Shown: positions 14,505-22,719 of the stretch, in pieces
Layout: the number at the start of each line of letters is the position of its first letter
Numbering within the stretch: position 1 is the stretch's first letter
IMG/VR virus record: IMGVR_UViG_3300013131_005212
Span: 1 to 38,451 of that record
Strand: one strand, 5' to 3'
Length of the DNA: 38,451 nt
Source of the DNA: a virus
Program-made: the position numbers and the translations under genes
The notes under the pieces: generated by a model
Databases searched by the model: none
What the model saw: only the letters and a program-made list of their open reading frames with translations
Told to the model about the DNA's origin: nothing

Positions 14505-15442
14505 AGAAAGTAACTTTTGGAATAGTCAATTGCAATAGACTATTCTACATGAAAAGCTGCATTGAGTCGCTGTTAGACACGACAAAAGATTATGAGAACA
14601 AAGAGTTGATTGTAGTCGACAACGCTTCAATCGAGGCAGGTACTTCGGAATATCTTCAGTCTCTACAAGAACGTGGATTCAATGTAATCAGACGTCTTGA
14701 AAGAGATCCTGCCAATGAATATGCGATAGGTCTCAATCAAATTACGAATCACGCGTCGGGTGATTACGTCTGTATGCTTCAGGGTGACATGCAGTTTGTT
14801 GTCAACAATTGGTTGCATGAGGTCGTTGAGTTTTACGATCTAAATTTGGACGTTGTTGGCAGTTACATGTTCGATGCACAACGTCGAATGACGATAGCGT
14901 CCCATGACGTGAAACAATTCAACCCAAACAGGCATCCAAAATCTGTAAAGAATAGATACTTTGCAGATTTATCACGTGATCCGATCGCCCCCGCGGCCGA
15001 TGCCATGTACAGTCGGCGAGTCCTCGAACAAATAGCACCGTGGAGTGAAAGAAACGTAAATCATGAAGGCTCCCTGGACTCAGAGAACGAAATGAGATTC
15101 AGGATAAAAGAGTTGATGTCTTCCGGAAAGATGCAGAGATATATGACGGCATTTTCTGCAGTTCCGCAGTCTATCGCAATATACACTGATCCTCGAGGCA
15201 CCCAGGGCAGAGTGAGAGGAAACAAGAGGTACGGACAGTACTGGGAAGCGAAAGATGAAACCAGGTGGAAGTATTACGAGTACGTGAATGTAGAAGATTT
15301 TGACGTAAACTCTCCACGATCGATTGAAGAAGTAGCAAAACCAATCGGATTTCAAAAAATGTTGGACGAGAGAGGCAATTGGTTAAAAAATCCCATTCGC
15401 CCAGAAACTGCAAAAAATGATGATTGGATAGAACTCACATAA
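14501..15442 (+). CDS. GT2 family glycosyltransferase
   Basis: A protein of 313 residues. The start ATG 14501 overlaps the preceding stop as ATGA; a TTG six bases upstream is less likely. The N-terminus is a classic GT2 start: VTFGIVNCNRLFYMKSCIESLL, then ELIVVDNASIEAG, the strand that ends in the nucleotide-binding Asp. YAIGLNQITNHASGDYVCML followed by QGDMQF holds the DxD-equivalent (here QGD). The acceptor side includes DPIAPAADAMYSRRVLEQIAP. Inverting transfer of one sugar in the cytoplasm is expected. The C-terminal 60 residues are charged and not recognised. A 21-base gap with a good ribosome site separates it from the next gene. Confidence 0.8.
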   Translation: MKKVTFGIVNCNRLFYMKSCIESLLDTTKDYENKELIVVDNASIEAGTSEYLQSLQERGFNVIRRLERDPANEYAIGLNQITNHASGDYVCMLQGDMQFVVNNWLHEVVEFYDLNLDVVGSYMFDAQRRMTIASHDVKQFNPNRHPKSVKNRYFADLSRDPIAPAADAMYSRRVLEQIAPWSERNVNHEGSLDSENEMRFRIKELMSSGKMQRYMTAFSAVPQSIAIYTDPRGTQGRVRGNKRYGQYWEAKDETRWKYYEYVNVEDFDVNSPRSIEEVAKPIGFQKMLDERGNWLKNPIRPETAKNDDWIELT

Positions 15443-15463
15443 AAGTTTTAGTAGGATCGAGGC

Positions 15464-16399
15464 ATGCAAAGAAACTCAATAGCGGTCATCGGACAGGGTT
15501 TTGTCGGTGGATCTTTAACAACAGTTTTCTCCGAAAGAGGATTTGACGTATACACATATGACAAGAGCGGAAAATATGTCAAAGGTGCCACTCCAACGCA
15601 CAATGATGAGACTGCAGGATATCCAAGTTCTATAGAAGAACTTATCCATGACAACGAGAATGGAGCGACGCCTGGTTTCTCATGTGTGTATTTCGTATGT
15701 GTGCCCACCCCGATGTATGAAGATGGTTCTGCAGACCTAAGAATCGTAGAAAGTGTCCTAGACTGCTTGGCAGTCGTGCCAGGAGAAAGAGTAGCAGTCG
15801 TAAAGTCAACAGTACCACCTGGCTCTACTCAAAAGTGGAATCAAAAGTATAGAGACACGGGTCTTAGGGTCGTGTTTAATCCTGAGTTTCTAACAGAAGC
15901 CAATGCCCTAGACGATATGCGTAATCAAAACAGGATAGTTCTAGGAGGTCCACGTCCATGGATTAATAAGGTTAAGCAGGTCTTTCAAACTGCTTTTCCT
16001 AAAGTTCCAATCGTGAAGACTTCATCAACAACTGCCGAGATGGTCAAGTATGTAACCAATAATTTCTTGACAGTCAAGGTTTCATTTGCCAATGAAATGG
16101 CGCAAATATGCGAAGCTCTCGACGCCAAAGGATTAGATGTCGATTTTGACAAGGTCGTCGAATACGCGAAGTATGACACCAGGTTAGGCACCAGTCACTG
16201 GAGCGTTCCTGGTCCTGACGGTTTTAGAGGATATGGAGGTCACTGCTTCCCCAAGGACATCAATGCAATGATTTCTGTCGCTGCTGACAATGGAGTCGAT
16301 GCAAAAGTCATGAAAGCAGCATGGGAAAAGAACCTTGAAGTCAGGGCCGACAGGGATTGGGAGAAGATGCAAGGTCGTGCCGTCTCAAAGAGACATTGA
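15464..16399 (+). CDS. Short UDP-glucose/GDP-mannose dehydrogenase (C-terminal domain missing)
   Basis: A protein of 311 residues that should oxidise C6 of a nucleotide sugar to the uronic acid using NAD. Visible motifs are GQGFVGG at 10-16, VCVPTPM at 79-84, KSTVPPG at 114-120, FNPEFLTEA at 138-146, E192-K195 in TTAEMVKYVTNN, and the catalytic GYGGHCFPKD with C261. Usual family members have 390-450 residues. Here the C-terminal UDPG_MGDP_dh_C domain, which completes the sugar-binding site, is absent. There is a normal stop, so this is a genuine short form, not a window truncation. AGGATCGAGG precedes the ATG. It may work as an oligomer of short chains or be inactive. Confidence 0.8.
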   Translation: MQRNSIAVIGQGFVGGSLTTVFSERGFDVYTYDKSGKYVKGATPTHNDETAGYPSSIEELIHDNENGATPGFSCVYFVCVPTPMYEDGSADLRIVESVLDCLAVVPGERVAVVKSTVPPGSTQKWNQKYRDTGLRVVFNPEFLTEANALDDMRNQNRIVLGGPRPWINKVKQVFQTAFPKVPIVKTSSTTAEMVKYVTNNFLTVKVSFANEMAQICEALDAKGLDVDFDKVVEYAKYDTRLGTSHWSVPGPDGFRGYGGHCFPKDINAMISVAADNGVDAKVMKAAWEKNLEVRADRDWEKMQGRAVSKRH

Positions 16400-16411
16400 A
16401 CTGTGAAAGAG

Positions 16412-16439
16412 TTGCATGTTACTATAAGTTAACATGCAA
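16412..16439 (+). promoter_or_regulatory. Perfect 10-bp inverted repeat enclosing TATAAG and the nuclease start codon
   Basis: TTGCATGTTA (16412-16421) is the exact reverse complement of TAACATGCAA (16430-16439), with the 8-base loop CTATAAGT. TATAAG (16423-16428) resembles a T4-type late promoter core and lies about 6 bases before ATG 16434, whose bases are inside the right arm. No Shine-Dalgarno is evident. So this could be a promoter/operator giving a near-leaderless transcript, or a hairpin that hides the start codon in read-through messages. Both readings are inference. The symmetry itself is directly visible. Confidence 0.6.
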
Positions 16440-17249
16440 TCGCAACAAGAATTTCAAACTCTTCCGACAGGCAAACCTCATGTATCTTTTTCTGAGGTGA
16501 AGACCTGGAAGGATTGTTCCTACAGGCACCACCTCACACACGTGAAGAAGATCGATTTCTTCAAGCCATCCCCTGTCCTTGAGTTCGGCACGGCAGTTCA
16601 CACATCATGTGAAAAGTACCTGCTTACTCGCGAAATGGATGTGAAACTGTGCCACGATGCACTCGATGAGGCCTGGGCCAAACACAGTGGCCAAGAAGAA
16701 TTCTCAGAAAAATCCTTAAAGGTTGCCAAGGCAGAGTCAGAAGCAATTCTTTTAGAAGTTCCCGCCTTCTTAGACAAAGAGTTTCCTGGTTGGATTGCTG
16801 TGGATGCAGAACATGCTCTCTACGAATCGGTAGAAGGCCATCCCCATGCATTCAAGGGATTCATCGATGGTGTCATCAAATGCAAGGGTAAAAAAGGAGA
16901 AGATCTCTACTGGATCGTCGACTGGAAGACATCGGCGAACGGGTGGCGACGTGAGAAGCGTTCCGATGAGATGGTGAAGTCACAGTTGGCCCTCTACAAA
17001 AACTATTGGCATCAGAAGAATCCTAATGTTCCCTTCAAGGACATTAGATGCGCCTTCGCAATCCTAAAGAAGTCTGCAAAGCCTGGACAGCATTGTGAAT
17101 TGTTCTCTGTTTCTCTTGGAGAAGTTCCTATTAAGAAATCTCTTAAAGTTGTCAGTAACATGATCACTTCTGTCAAACGCGGCATTGCATTAAAGAATCG
17201 TGATTCTTGCACTTACTGCGAGTACAAAGGCACGGAGCACTGCACTTAA
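16434..17249 (+). CDS. PD-(D/E)XK nuclease, RecB/Cas4-like, probable 4Fe-4S
   Basis: A protein of 271 residues with the RecB-type nuclease order: SFSEVKTWKDCSYRH at the N-terminus, FGTAVH (H56), GFIDGVI (D145), IVDWKTS (D163 and K165) and QLALYKNYW (Q184 and Y188). C28 together with C259, C262 and C270 (CTYC then C) gives the four cysteines that coordinate a 4Fe-4S cluster in Cas4 and AddB. It is likely a DNA exonuclease for phage recombination, repair or DNA processing, with no sign of CRISPR context. The start codon lies inside the inverted repeat 16412-16439, which is unusual. A weak terminator-like hairpin follows the stop. Confidence 0.85.
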   Translation: MQSQQEFQTLPTGKPHVSFSEVKTWKDCSYRHHLTHVKKIDFFKPSPVLEFGTAVHTSCEKYLLTREMDVKLCHDALDEAWAKHSGQEEFSEKSLKVAKAESEAILLEVPAFLDKEFPGWIAVDAEHALYESVEGHPHAFKGFIDGVIKCKGKKGEDLYWIVDWKTSANGWRREKRSDEMVKSQLALYKNYWHQKNPNVPFKDIRCAFAILKKSAKPGQHCELFSVSLGEVPIKKSLKVVSNMITSVKRGIALKNRDSCTYCEYKGTEHCT

Positions 17250-17278
17250 CGAAACTTTTATTACAACTTTTCGTTTTT
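17248..17278 (+). terminator. Weak terminator-like hairpin after the nuclease gene
   Basis: AACGAAA at 17248-17254 overlaps the TAA stop and is the reverse complement of TTTCGTT at 17269-17275. A run of five T residues ends the element. The stem is only 7 bp with low G+C and a 14-base loop, so it would be weak. After it, TAATATAGG lies just before the next gene's ATG at 17295, which could be a promoter core or its ribosome site (TAGGGA). Confidence 0.35.
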
Positions 17279-17294
17279 AGGTAATATAGGGACA

Positions 17295-18548
17295 ATGCAG
17301 AATCAAAAGAAGACGATATTATTTTTATCGGACCATCCTCTGTCGACCTCAGGTGTAGGTACCCAAGCACGATGGTTAATCAGCGGACTGGTCAATACTG
17401 GGAAATACAGTTTCAAGTGTTTTGGCGGAGCCATTCGTCACGATAACTATGAAACTGTTGTTGTCAATCCTGACTTCATCATCAAGCCAACTAACGGCTT
17501 TGGCGACAAGGCTCTCCTAAGAAAGACACTGGCACAAGTACGGCCTGACGCCTTATTCCTGTTCACTGATCCCAGGTTCTTCGTGTGGGCATGGGAAATG
17601 GAAGACGAGATCCACCAGATTTGTCCAATCGTTTATTGGCACCTGTGGGATAATCCACCATGGCCGGAATTCAATCGACCATTATACGAGTCGAATGACT
17701 TGATCAATTGCATCAATTATCCGACTTACGAGATGGTGAAGGAGAGGTTCCCTGAGAGAACGAATTACATCCCCCACGCTGTGCCTAACGATCTTTATCA
17801 TCCTCTTCCAAAAGAAGATGCGCTTAAGTTCAAGACAAAACTTTTAGGCAACGACAGAAAAGACCACTTTACATGTCTTTACGTGTCTCGAAACGCAAGA
17901 AGGAAGATGGTCAGCGACATATTGGCGTCATGGCGACAGTTCCTCGATCAGATGAAACAAAGGCATGGCCACACTAATGCAACCATGGTGTTGCATACTG
18001 ATCCCATGGATCAGGAAGGTACAAACTTATACGAAGTCATCAACATTCTTTCTTTGAAGGACAACATCGTCTTCTCAAAAGACAGAATTGGCTTCAATGA
18101 GATGAATATACTTTACAACGCGTGTGACACGATCATCAACAGAAGCTGCAATGAAGGTTTTGGATTGCCGACGCTTGAAATGGCCATGTGTGGCAAGCCG
18201 GTAATTGTCCTGAAGACAGGAGGCCTAACGAGGCAAGTAGAAGATCCTGAAACAGGAGACCAAGTAGGTATAGGAATGGATCCGGAAGTTCGTACGATGG
18301 TAGGAAACCACATGGTACCCTACATCTATGAAGATTTTGTTTCTCACAAGACTGTGACCGATGCATTCATGAAAATGTACGAGTTAGGACCTGAAGGCCG
18401 AGAAAAGCTGGGAGCGAAGGCCATGGAAAGAGTCAAAAAAGAGTACAGTCTTGAAAAAATAGTGTCAGAATGGGATAGGACTCTCTCTCAAACCATTGAA
18501 GATTGGAACGACAAGAAGACTCCACGTTGGAAGGCAATAGAGCTATGA
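17295..18548 (+). CDS. GT4 glycosyltransferase
   Basis: A protein of 417 residues with a complete GT4 layout. The acceptor domain starts ILFLSDHPLSTSGVGTQARWL, the Gly-rich loop after the first strand. IPHAVPNDLYHPL marks the domain linker, CLYVSRNARRKMVSDILASW the start of the donor domain, and E287...E295 in NEGFGLPTLE the EX7E donor motif. This gene and the next lie next to nuclease and sigma genes rather than in the main glycan cluster, so they may act on a different target such as a virion protein. TAGGGA precedes the ATG closely. The end overlaps the next start as ATGA. Confidence 0.85.
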   Translation: MQNQKKTILFLSDHPLSTSGVGTQARWLISGLVNTGKYSFKCFGGAIRHDNYETVVVNPDFIIKPTNGFGDKALLRKTLAQVRPDALFLFTDPRFFVWAWEMEDEIHQICPIVYWHLWDNPPWPEFNRPLYESNDLINCINYPTYEMVKERFPERTNYIPHAVPNDLYHPLPKEDALKFKTKLLGNDRKDHFTCLYVSRNARRKMVSDILASWRQFLDQMKQRHGHTNATMVLHTDPMDQEGTNLYEVINILSLKDNIVFSKDRIGFNEMNILYNACDTIINRSCNEGFGLPTLEMAMCGKPVIVLKTGGLTRQVEDPETGDQVGIGMDPEVRTMVGNHMVPYIYEDFVSHKTVTDAFMKMYELGPEGREKLGAKAMERVKKEYSLEKIVSEWDRTLSQTIEDWNDKKTPRWKAIEL

Positions 18549-19744
18549 ATTTTGAAGAAATTTTCAACAATCTGCCTTCAAAAAAGAGGGTCTTGATAAG
18601 AGGGCCTGTACTAACTCAATCAGGCTATGGCGTTCATGCACGTCAGGTTGCCAAGTGGCTCTTTTCCAACACCAATCTTGATGTAGAAGTGCAGGCTCTA
18701 CCTTGGGGAGACACACCTTGGTTAATTGACAAAAATTTAGATGGTGGTTTTATTGGCAAATTAATGGAAAAAACTGTTGACCCTACAGGACGTCAGTATG
18801 ATGTGTCTGTTCAAATACAGTTACCAAACGAGTGGGATGCTAGCATTGCAAAAACGAACATCGGCATTTCCGCAGTTGTGGAAACAGACGTTTGCAACCC
18901 CTTGTGGGTACAGTCATGCAACAAAATGACGATGGTGATAGTACCCTCCCTGCATGCAAGAGACTGCCTTACGAAGACAGGTGTTGTGAAAGTTCCTCTA
19001 CATGTTGTTCCTGAAGCTTATGCTCCTGAATGTGCCGAATCTCACAACACCCACATCAGCGAACTGGACCTGTCCACACCTTTTAATTTCTTGATATTCG
19101 GCCAGTTAACGGGCAACAATCCAGAGAACGAAAGAAAGAACATCTTCTACACAGTCAAGTGGCTCTGTGAGGCTTTTAAGAATGACAAAGACGTTGGCAT
19201 CGTCATTAAGACTAATTCAGGAAGAAATACCTGCATCGACAGGAAGATAATCAAGCAAACTTTTGAAACGTTAGTAAAAGAAGTAAGACAGTCTGCATTT
19301 CCCAGGGTTCACTTACTGCATGGTGACATGACCGAAAGCGAGATATCTTCCCTTTACAGACACCCTAAGATAAAAGCTTTGGTGTCTTTGACCAAAGGTG
19401 AAGGTTATGGATTGCCGATACTAGAAGCAGCAGCATGCGGTCTGCCTGTCGTGGCCACAGGTTGGTCTGGTCACGTTGACTTCTTGTCACATGGCAAGTA
19501 TATCGATGTAAACTACAAGTTGGTTGACATACACCCAAGTAGAATCGACAATAAAATCTTCATTAAGGGACAGAAGTGGGCACAAGTATCTGAAGAAGAC
19601 TTCAAAAAGAAGATAGTGAAGTTTAAGTCAAGCTCTGCGATACCAAAACAGTGGGCCACAGACTTGCAGGCAAAAATTCTGAAGAGATATTCGATCGAAT
19701 CTGTAATAGAAAACTACAACGAAGTAACTCGAGATCTTTTCTGA
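18545..19744 (+). CDS. GT4 glycosyltransferase, partner of the preceding gene
   Basis: A protein of 399 residues. The start is ATG 18545 in an ATGA overlap, not the longer in-frame start at 18503, giving MNFEEIFNNLPSKKRVLIRG. GPVLTQSGYGVHARQVAKWL is the acceptor-domain loop, and E286...E294 in GEGYGLPILE is the EX7E donor motif, followed by ACGLPVVATGWSGHVDFL. HVVPEAYAPE matches the linker. It is similar in architecture to the upstream gene, so the two probably act in succession or as a pair. The substrate is unknown. The stop overlaps the next start (TGATG). Confidence 0.85.
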   Translation: MNFEEIFNNLPSKKRVLIRGPVLTQSGYGVHARQVAKWLFSNTNLDVEVQALPWGDTPWLIDKNLDGGFIGKLMEKTVDPTGRQYDVSVQIQLPNEWDASIAKTNIGISAVVETDVCNPLWVQSCNKMTMVIVPSLHARDCLTKTGVVKVPLHVVPEAYAPECAESHNTHISELDLSTPFNFLIFGQLTGNNPENERKNIFYTVKWLCEAFKNDKDVGIVIKTNSGRNTCIDRKIIKQTFETLVKEVRQSAFPRVHLLHGDMTESEISSLYRHPKIKALVSLTKGEGYGLPILEAAACGLPVVATGWSGHVDFLSHGKYIDVNYKLVDIHPSRIDNKIFIKGQKWAQVSEEDFKKKIVKFKSSSAIPKQWATDLQAKILKRYSIESVIENYNEVTRDLF

Positions 19745-20052
19745 TGTTAAGTTTCCTATTCGCGACAGGTTTCATTGTGAATGCCGTGATGTTGTACTAC
19801 AGCGTCATGAGAAACATTCAGTACATGGAAAAAATCGATGAATTAGAAGAGTCTTTAAGAACTACAGTGCAAATACTTGATGAACAGTATGAAAAGATAG
19901 AAAAGAAGACAAGAATAGAAGTTTTTTCCGATGAACCTATCATCAGAGAGCTTGTCAGAGACATTTCGGTGGCTCGAAATGCCGTTTTAACCACAGCAAG
20001 ACTATTAGATGATACAATAAACGTTGAATCATCATCAAAAACAGAAGAATGA
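19744..20052 (+). CDS. Small membrane-anchored coiled-coil protein
   Basis: A protein of 102 residues. The start is ATG 19744, overlapping the upstream stop as TGATG; a longer frame beginning at 19651 would overlap the glycosyltransferase by about 90 bases and is unlikely. Residues 2-22 (LSFLFATGFIVNAVMLYYSV) form one transmembrane segment or uncleaved signal anchor. The rest is charged and helical (MEKIDELEESLRTTVQIL, EQYEKIEKKT), likely a coiled coil on the far side. The protein ends RLLDDTINVESSSKTEE. I do not recognise a family. Similar small anchored proteins occur in T4-like marine phages. Its function is unknown. Confidence 0.65.
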   Translation: MLSFLFATGFIVNAVMLYYSVMRNIQYMEKIDELEESLRTTVQILDEQYEKIEKKTRIEVFSDEPIIRELVRDISVARNAVLTTARLLDDTINVESSSKTEE

Positions 20053-20059
20053 CACCAAC

Positions 20060-20878
20060 GTGACCATCAAATCCAGCAAAATAAGAAAAAAGACGAAGAA
20101 AGTAGAGCCCGAGTCTCAAGAAGTAGAGCAAGAGTTGGCAACTCCACTATCGGATGATGAATTAGCTTCAAAAGTTCGTGAAAAAGCTGCAAAGCCAAAT
20201 CCCAAGATGTATTTCAATGGCGGAACACAGGAAGCCATTGTCAAATATCAAAATGAACCGTCAAAAAAAGAGAGAGATAAGCTTTACGTAGAAGAAATAC
20301 TACCGGCATTCAAGAAACTGGTTGAAAATCTCATCAACATTCACAAGTTTACAGGGATGCATGACACTTATGATGAACTCAAGAACGATTGCATCAATTT
20401 CTTGTTTGAAACGATACACAAGTTTGACGCAAGCAGAGGAACAAACGCTTTTTCTTACTTCAATGTCGTCGCGAAGAACTGGTTGATCATTAGAACGAAG
20501 CAAAAGACTCAAAGAACCAAGAAGAGTGTGTCTCTTGATGACCCTGCGTCGTTGACCACACATGAATCTCTCTTGATAGAAGAGCACAATATGCTGCCGG
20601 CGCAAGACACCCCCTTCGATGCTTCTAACTCGTTGGAAATGACGGTAAACTTGCTGTATGAGATAAGGTGTAAGGTAAAAACCGAAAACGAGTTAACTTG
20701 CATCAATGCCATCATCACTATATTTGAGAACATGGATGACATAGATCTTCTCAATAAGAGTGCGATACTACTTTACATGAGAGAACTTTCAGGTTTGTCT
20801 CCTAAGCAGTTGACGATTGCAATGCAGTCTATTAAAAGAAGATACAAAAAAACAAAATCAGACTACGGCGACTCTTGA
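20060..20878 (+). CDS. 55: gp55-like late-transcription sigma factor
   Basis: A protein of 272 residues. The start is taken as GTG 20060, eight bases after the previous stop; a TTG at 20024 would overlap and lacks a ribosome site. After a Lys-rich leader, residues 80-150 hold the region 2-like core: YVEEILPAFKKLVENLINIH, NDCINFLFETIHKFDASRGT and FSYFNVVAKNWLIIRTKQ, as in sigma-70 region 2 and T4 gp55, which binds RNA polymerase core and late promoters. The C-terminal part has no clear sliding-clamp tail. In T4, gp55 with gp33 and the clamp directs late transcription. TATAA elements at 11480 and 16423 are candidate targets. This supports T4-type gene control. Confidence 0.75.
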   Translation: MTIKSSKIRKKTKKVEPESQEVEQELATPLSDDELASKVREKAAKPNPKMYFNGGTQEAIVKYQNEPSKKERDKLYVEEILPAFKKLVENLINIHKFTGMHDTYDELKNDCINFLFETIHKFDASRGTNAFSYFNVVAKNWLIIRTKQKTQRTKKSVSLDDPASLTTHESLLIEEHNMLPAQDTPFDASNSLEMTVNLLYEIRCKVKTENELTCINAIITIFENMDDIDLLNKSAILLYMRELSGLSPKQLTIAMQSIKRRYKKTKSDYGDS

Positions 20879-20888
20879 TATTTTTAAC

Positions 20889-21248
20889 ATGTCAAAAAGC
20901 AAAAGCAACAACGTTCTCATAGAAGAGAAGATAAAAGATTTCTCAGAATTACTTGAGCAAATTGACAATGTCAATGACAAGAAAAAGAGATTGTGGAAAG
21001 AGATATACGAAAATGCAGTGACAGACAGACAAAATGCTTACGTTCTGTTCACAACATTGGTCGACATCGTTGAGAACAAGAGTACCGAGCACGCAATCCA
21101 CGGCAGGACGTTGGCCACATACATTGAAAAGATGAGCAAGGCCAATGATCAAATCATTAGACTTGCAGAATTAGTTGCCAAATCTGAGTACAAAGAATCA
21201 GAAGAGATAGACCCAGAAGAAATGTTCAAAAAGATTGGTGGGTCATAA
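20889..21248 (+). CDS. Small helical protein, possibly gp16-like small terminase
   Basis: A protein of 119 residues starting at ATG 20889 (ten bases after the sigma stop; no clear Shine-Dalgarno). It is nearly all helix: IEEKIKDFSELLEQID, then RQNAYVLFTTLVDIV, then LATYIEKMSKANDQIIRLAE. The last segment resembles, from memory, the [20 protein letters not shown] part of T4 gp16, the small terminase subunit, and the acidic IDPEEMFKKI end fits it too. A gp33-like co-activator was considered because of the gp55 neighbour, but the hydrophobic clamp-binding tail of gp33 is missing. No large terminase follows in this window. The identity is tentative. Confidence 0.4.
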   Translation: MSKSKSNNVLIEEKIKDFSELLEQIDNVNDKKKRLWKEIYENAVTDRQNAYVLFTTLVDIVENKSTEHAIHGRTLATYIEKMSKANDQIIRLAELVAKSEYKESEEIDPEEMFKKIGGS

Positions 21249-21249
21249 A

Positions 21250-22719
21250 ATGGTGAGAAAATTATCTGACACTAATTTCACTGACAACCTTACTGACTTA
21301 GCCGAAGGAAGGCTTAACAATGATGAGCTCGAAGCTCGGCGACCTTATGTACCCGGGCAAACATTTGTCAGAATGATTGTCATGGAAGTCATCTCAGATT
21401 CCAATGCTGCTGTCACTGAAGAAAAAAGAAAAACGTGGCAGATGCAAGGAGTCAGGAAATTAGATGACTACGTCAATTTCTTGCCAAGAAATACAATAAT
21501 CGCAAAGAAAGTTGGAGAAGATGTCTCTCCAATGTTTTGCTTCCCTTTCTTCCCGTCACACATGTCACTGCCATGTAAACCTGGTGAGTGTGTATGGGTC
21601 ATGTTTGAAAAACCCGATGCACCAGACGTCGATATAGGTTATTGGTTTTGTAGAGTTGTAGAGCCACATGTCGTTGATGACGTGAATCATTCACATCCCG
21701 GTCGTGCATTTGAACCTTCGTTACGTCCTGGAACGAAAGACAGGGCTCAGGCAGCAGCTAATGGAACTGCCGAAACAGGTGAAAATGTCTGGCATGAGCT
21801 GAGGAATTCACCTGTCGTTAAGATCAATGGAAGACGAACTGCAATTTATGAAAACATTATATTAAAGGGTGAGAAAGAAGATATCTTCGAAACTCTCATA
21901 ACGAACACAGATGCGTCAAGGTTAATGACGTATGAATCGGTGCCTCGTTTCAGGAAGAGACCAGGAGATGTGGCTTTGGAAGGAAGCAACAATGCCCTTG
22001 TAGTTCTTGGGACTGACAGAAAAGGGCCGGTCGCAAAGTCACCTCAAGACGAATTTCCGGCTGGTTCTATTGATATAGTAGCAGGTAGAGGCCAAACGAC
22101 AGAAACATATGGTAAAGAAACTGCAACTACTCGAGTGCAAGGATCTTCAATTGATAAAAAAGGACCTGAGATAAAGAAGGAACTTAACAAATCTCCTGAT
22201 ATTCTAGAGAAAAAAGAAGGAGATCCTGACTACATCAATGATAGCAGCAGAATGCTTGTGTCTCAACGAACTAAAGTCGATCAAAACTTTGGACTCCAAG
22301 ACTACAATTCTTCTAAATTAAAAATAGAAGATTCAAAATCTGGTGACGCAGGAATCATTATCAAATCGGACAAGGTAAGACTTATAGCTCGATCTGATGT
22401 AGAGATATTGGTCACTGGGTTTGAACCTAAAAAATCTCCAAACGGCAAGGAAATAAAGGGTGAGAAACAGTCCTCCAGTTGGGCATCGATTGTCATTAGA
22501 TCTAATGGCGATATAATCATAACTCCCTCTGAAGAAGGAGTTTTGAAACTTGGCAGTGACAAAGCAGACAAGGCGATACTCTGTACTAAATCTGTTAATT
22601 CAGGAGCAGGAGGAACCGTTGTCGGCAAACCAATCACAACAACCATGGGTGGACAAGTTGGGCTTCCTACACCTGGTGCTCCTACAGGTGAATGGGCCAA
22701 GAAAGTGTTGATAGACTGA
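21250..22719 (+). CDS. 5: Baseplate hub/central spike protein, gp5-like without lysozyme domain
   Basis: A protein of 489 residues. ATG 21250 follows GGTGGG and comes two bases after the upstream stop, so it is preferred to a TTG at 21235. Residues about 30-165 form an OB-fold like domain of the gp5/Phage_base_V type (YVPGQTFVRMIVMEVIS, LPCKPGECVWVMFEKPDAP, YWFCRVVEPHVVDD). The middle is Gly/Asp-rich and low in structure. The C-terminus (WASIVIRSNGDIIITPSEEG, VLKLGSDKADKAIL) looks like the triple-stranded beta-helix of VgrG/gp5 spikes. The T4 lysozyme domain between them is absent. It sits before the baseplate wedge genes, as in T4-like phages. Confidence 0.6.
   Translation: MVRKLSDTNFTDNLTDLAEGRLNNDELEARRPYVPGQTFVRMIVMEVISDSNAAVTEEKRKTWQMQGVRKLDDYVNFLPRNTIIAKKVGEDVSPMFCFPFFPSHMSLPCKPGECVWVMFEKPDAPDVDIGYWFCRVVEPHVVDDVNHSHPGRAFEPSLRPGTKDRAQAAANGTAETGENVWHELRNSPVVKINGRRTAIYENIILKGEKEDIFETLITNTDASRLMTYESVPRFRKRPGDVALEGSNNALVVLGTDRKGPVAKSPQDEFPAGSIDIVAGRGQTTETYGKETATTRVQGSSIDKKGPEIKKELNKSPDILEKKEGDPDYINDSSRMLVSQRTKVDQNFGLQDYNSSKLKIEDSKSGDAGIIIKSDKVRLIARSDVEILVTGFEPKKSPNGKEIKGEKQSSSWASIVIRSNGDIIITPSEEGVLKLGSDKADKAILCTKSVNSGAGGTVVGKPITTTMGGQVGLPTPGAPTGEWAKKVLID

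Noticed and set aside
16434-17249. Cas4-like nuclease as evidence for a CRISPR system
   Set aside because: No cas1, cas2 or array is present in the window. Phages often carry stand-alone Cas4/RecB-like nucleases.
19651-19743. Longer form of the small membrane protein starting at 19651
   Set aside because: It would put 93 coding bases on top of the glycosyltransferase. The TGATG start at 19744 begins directly with the membrane segment.
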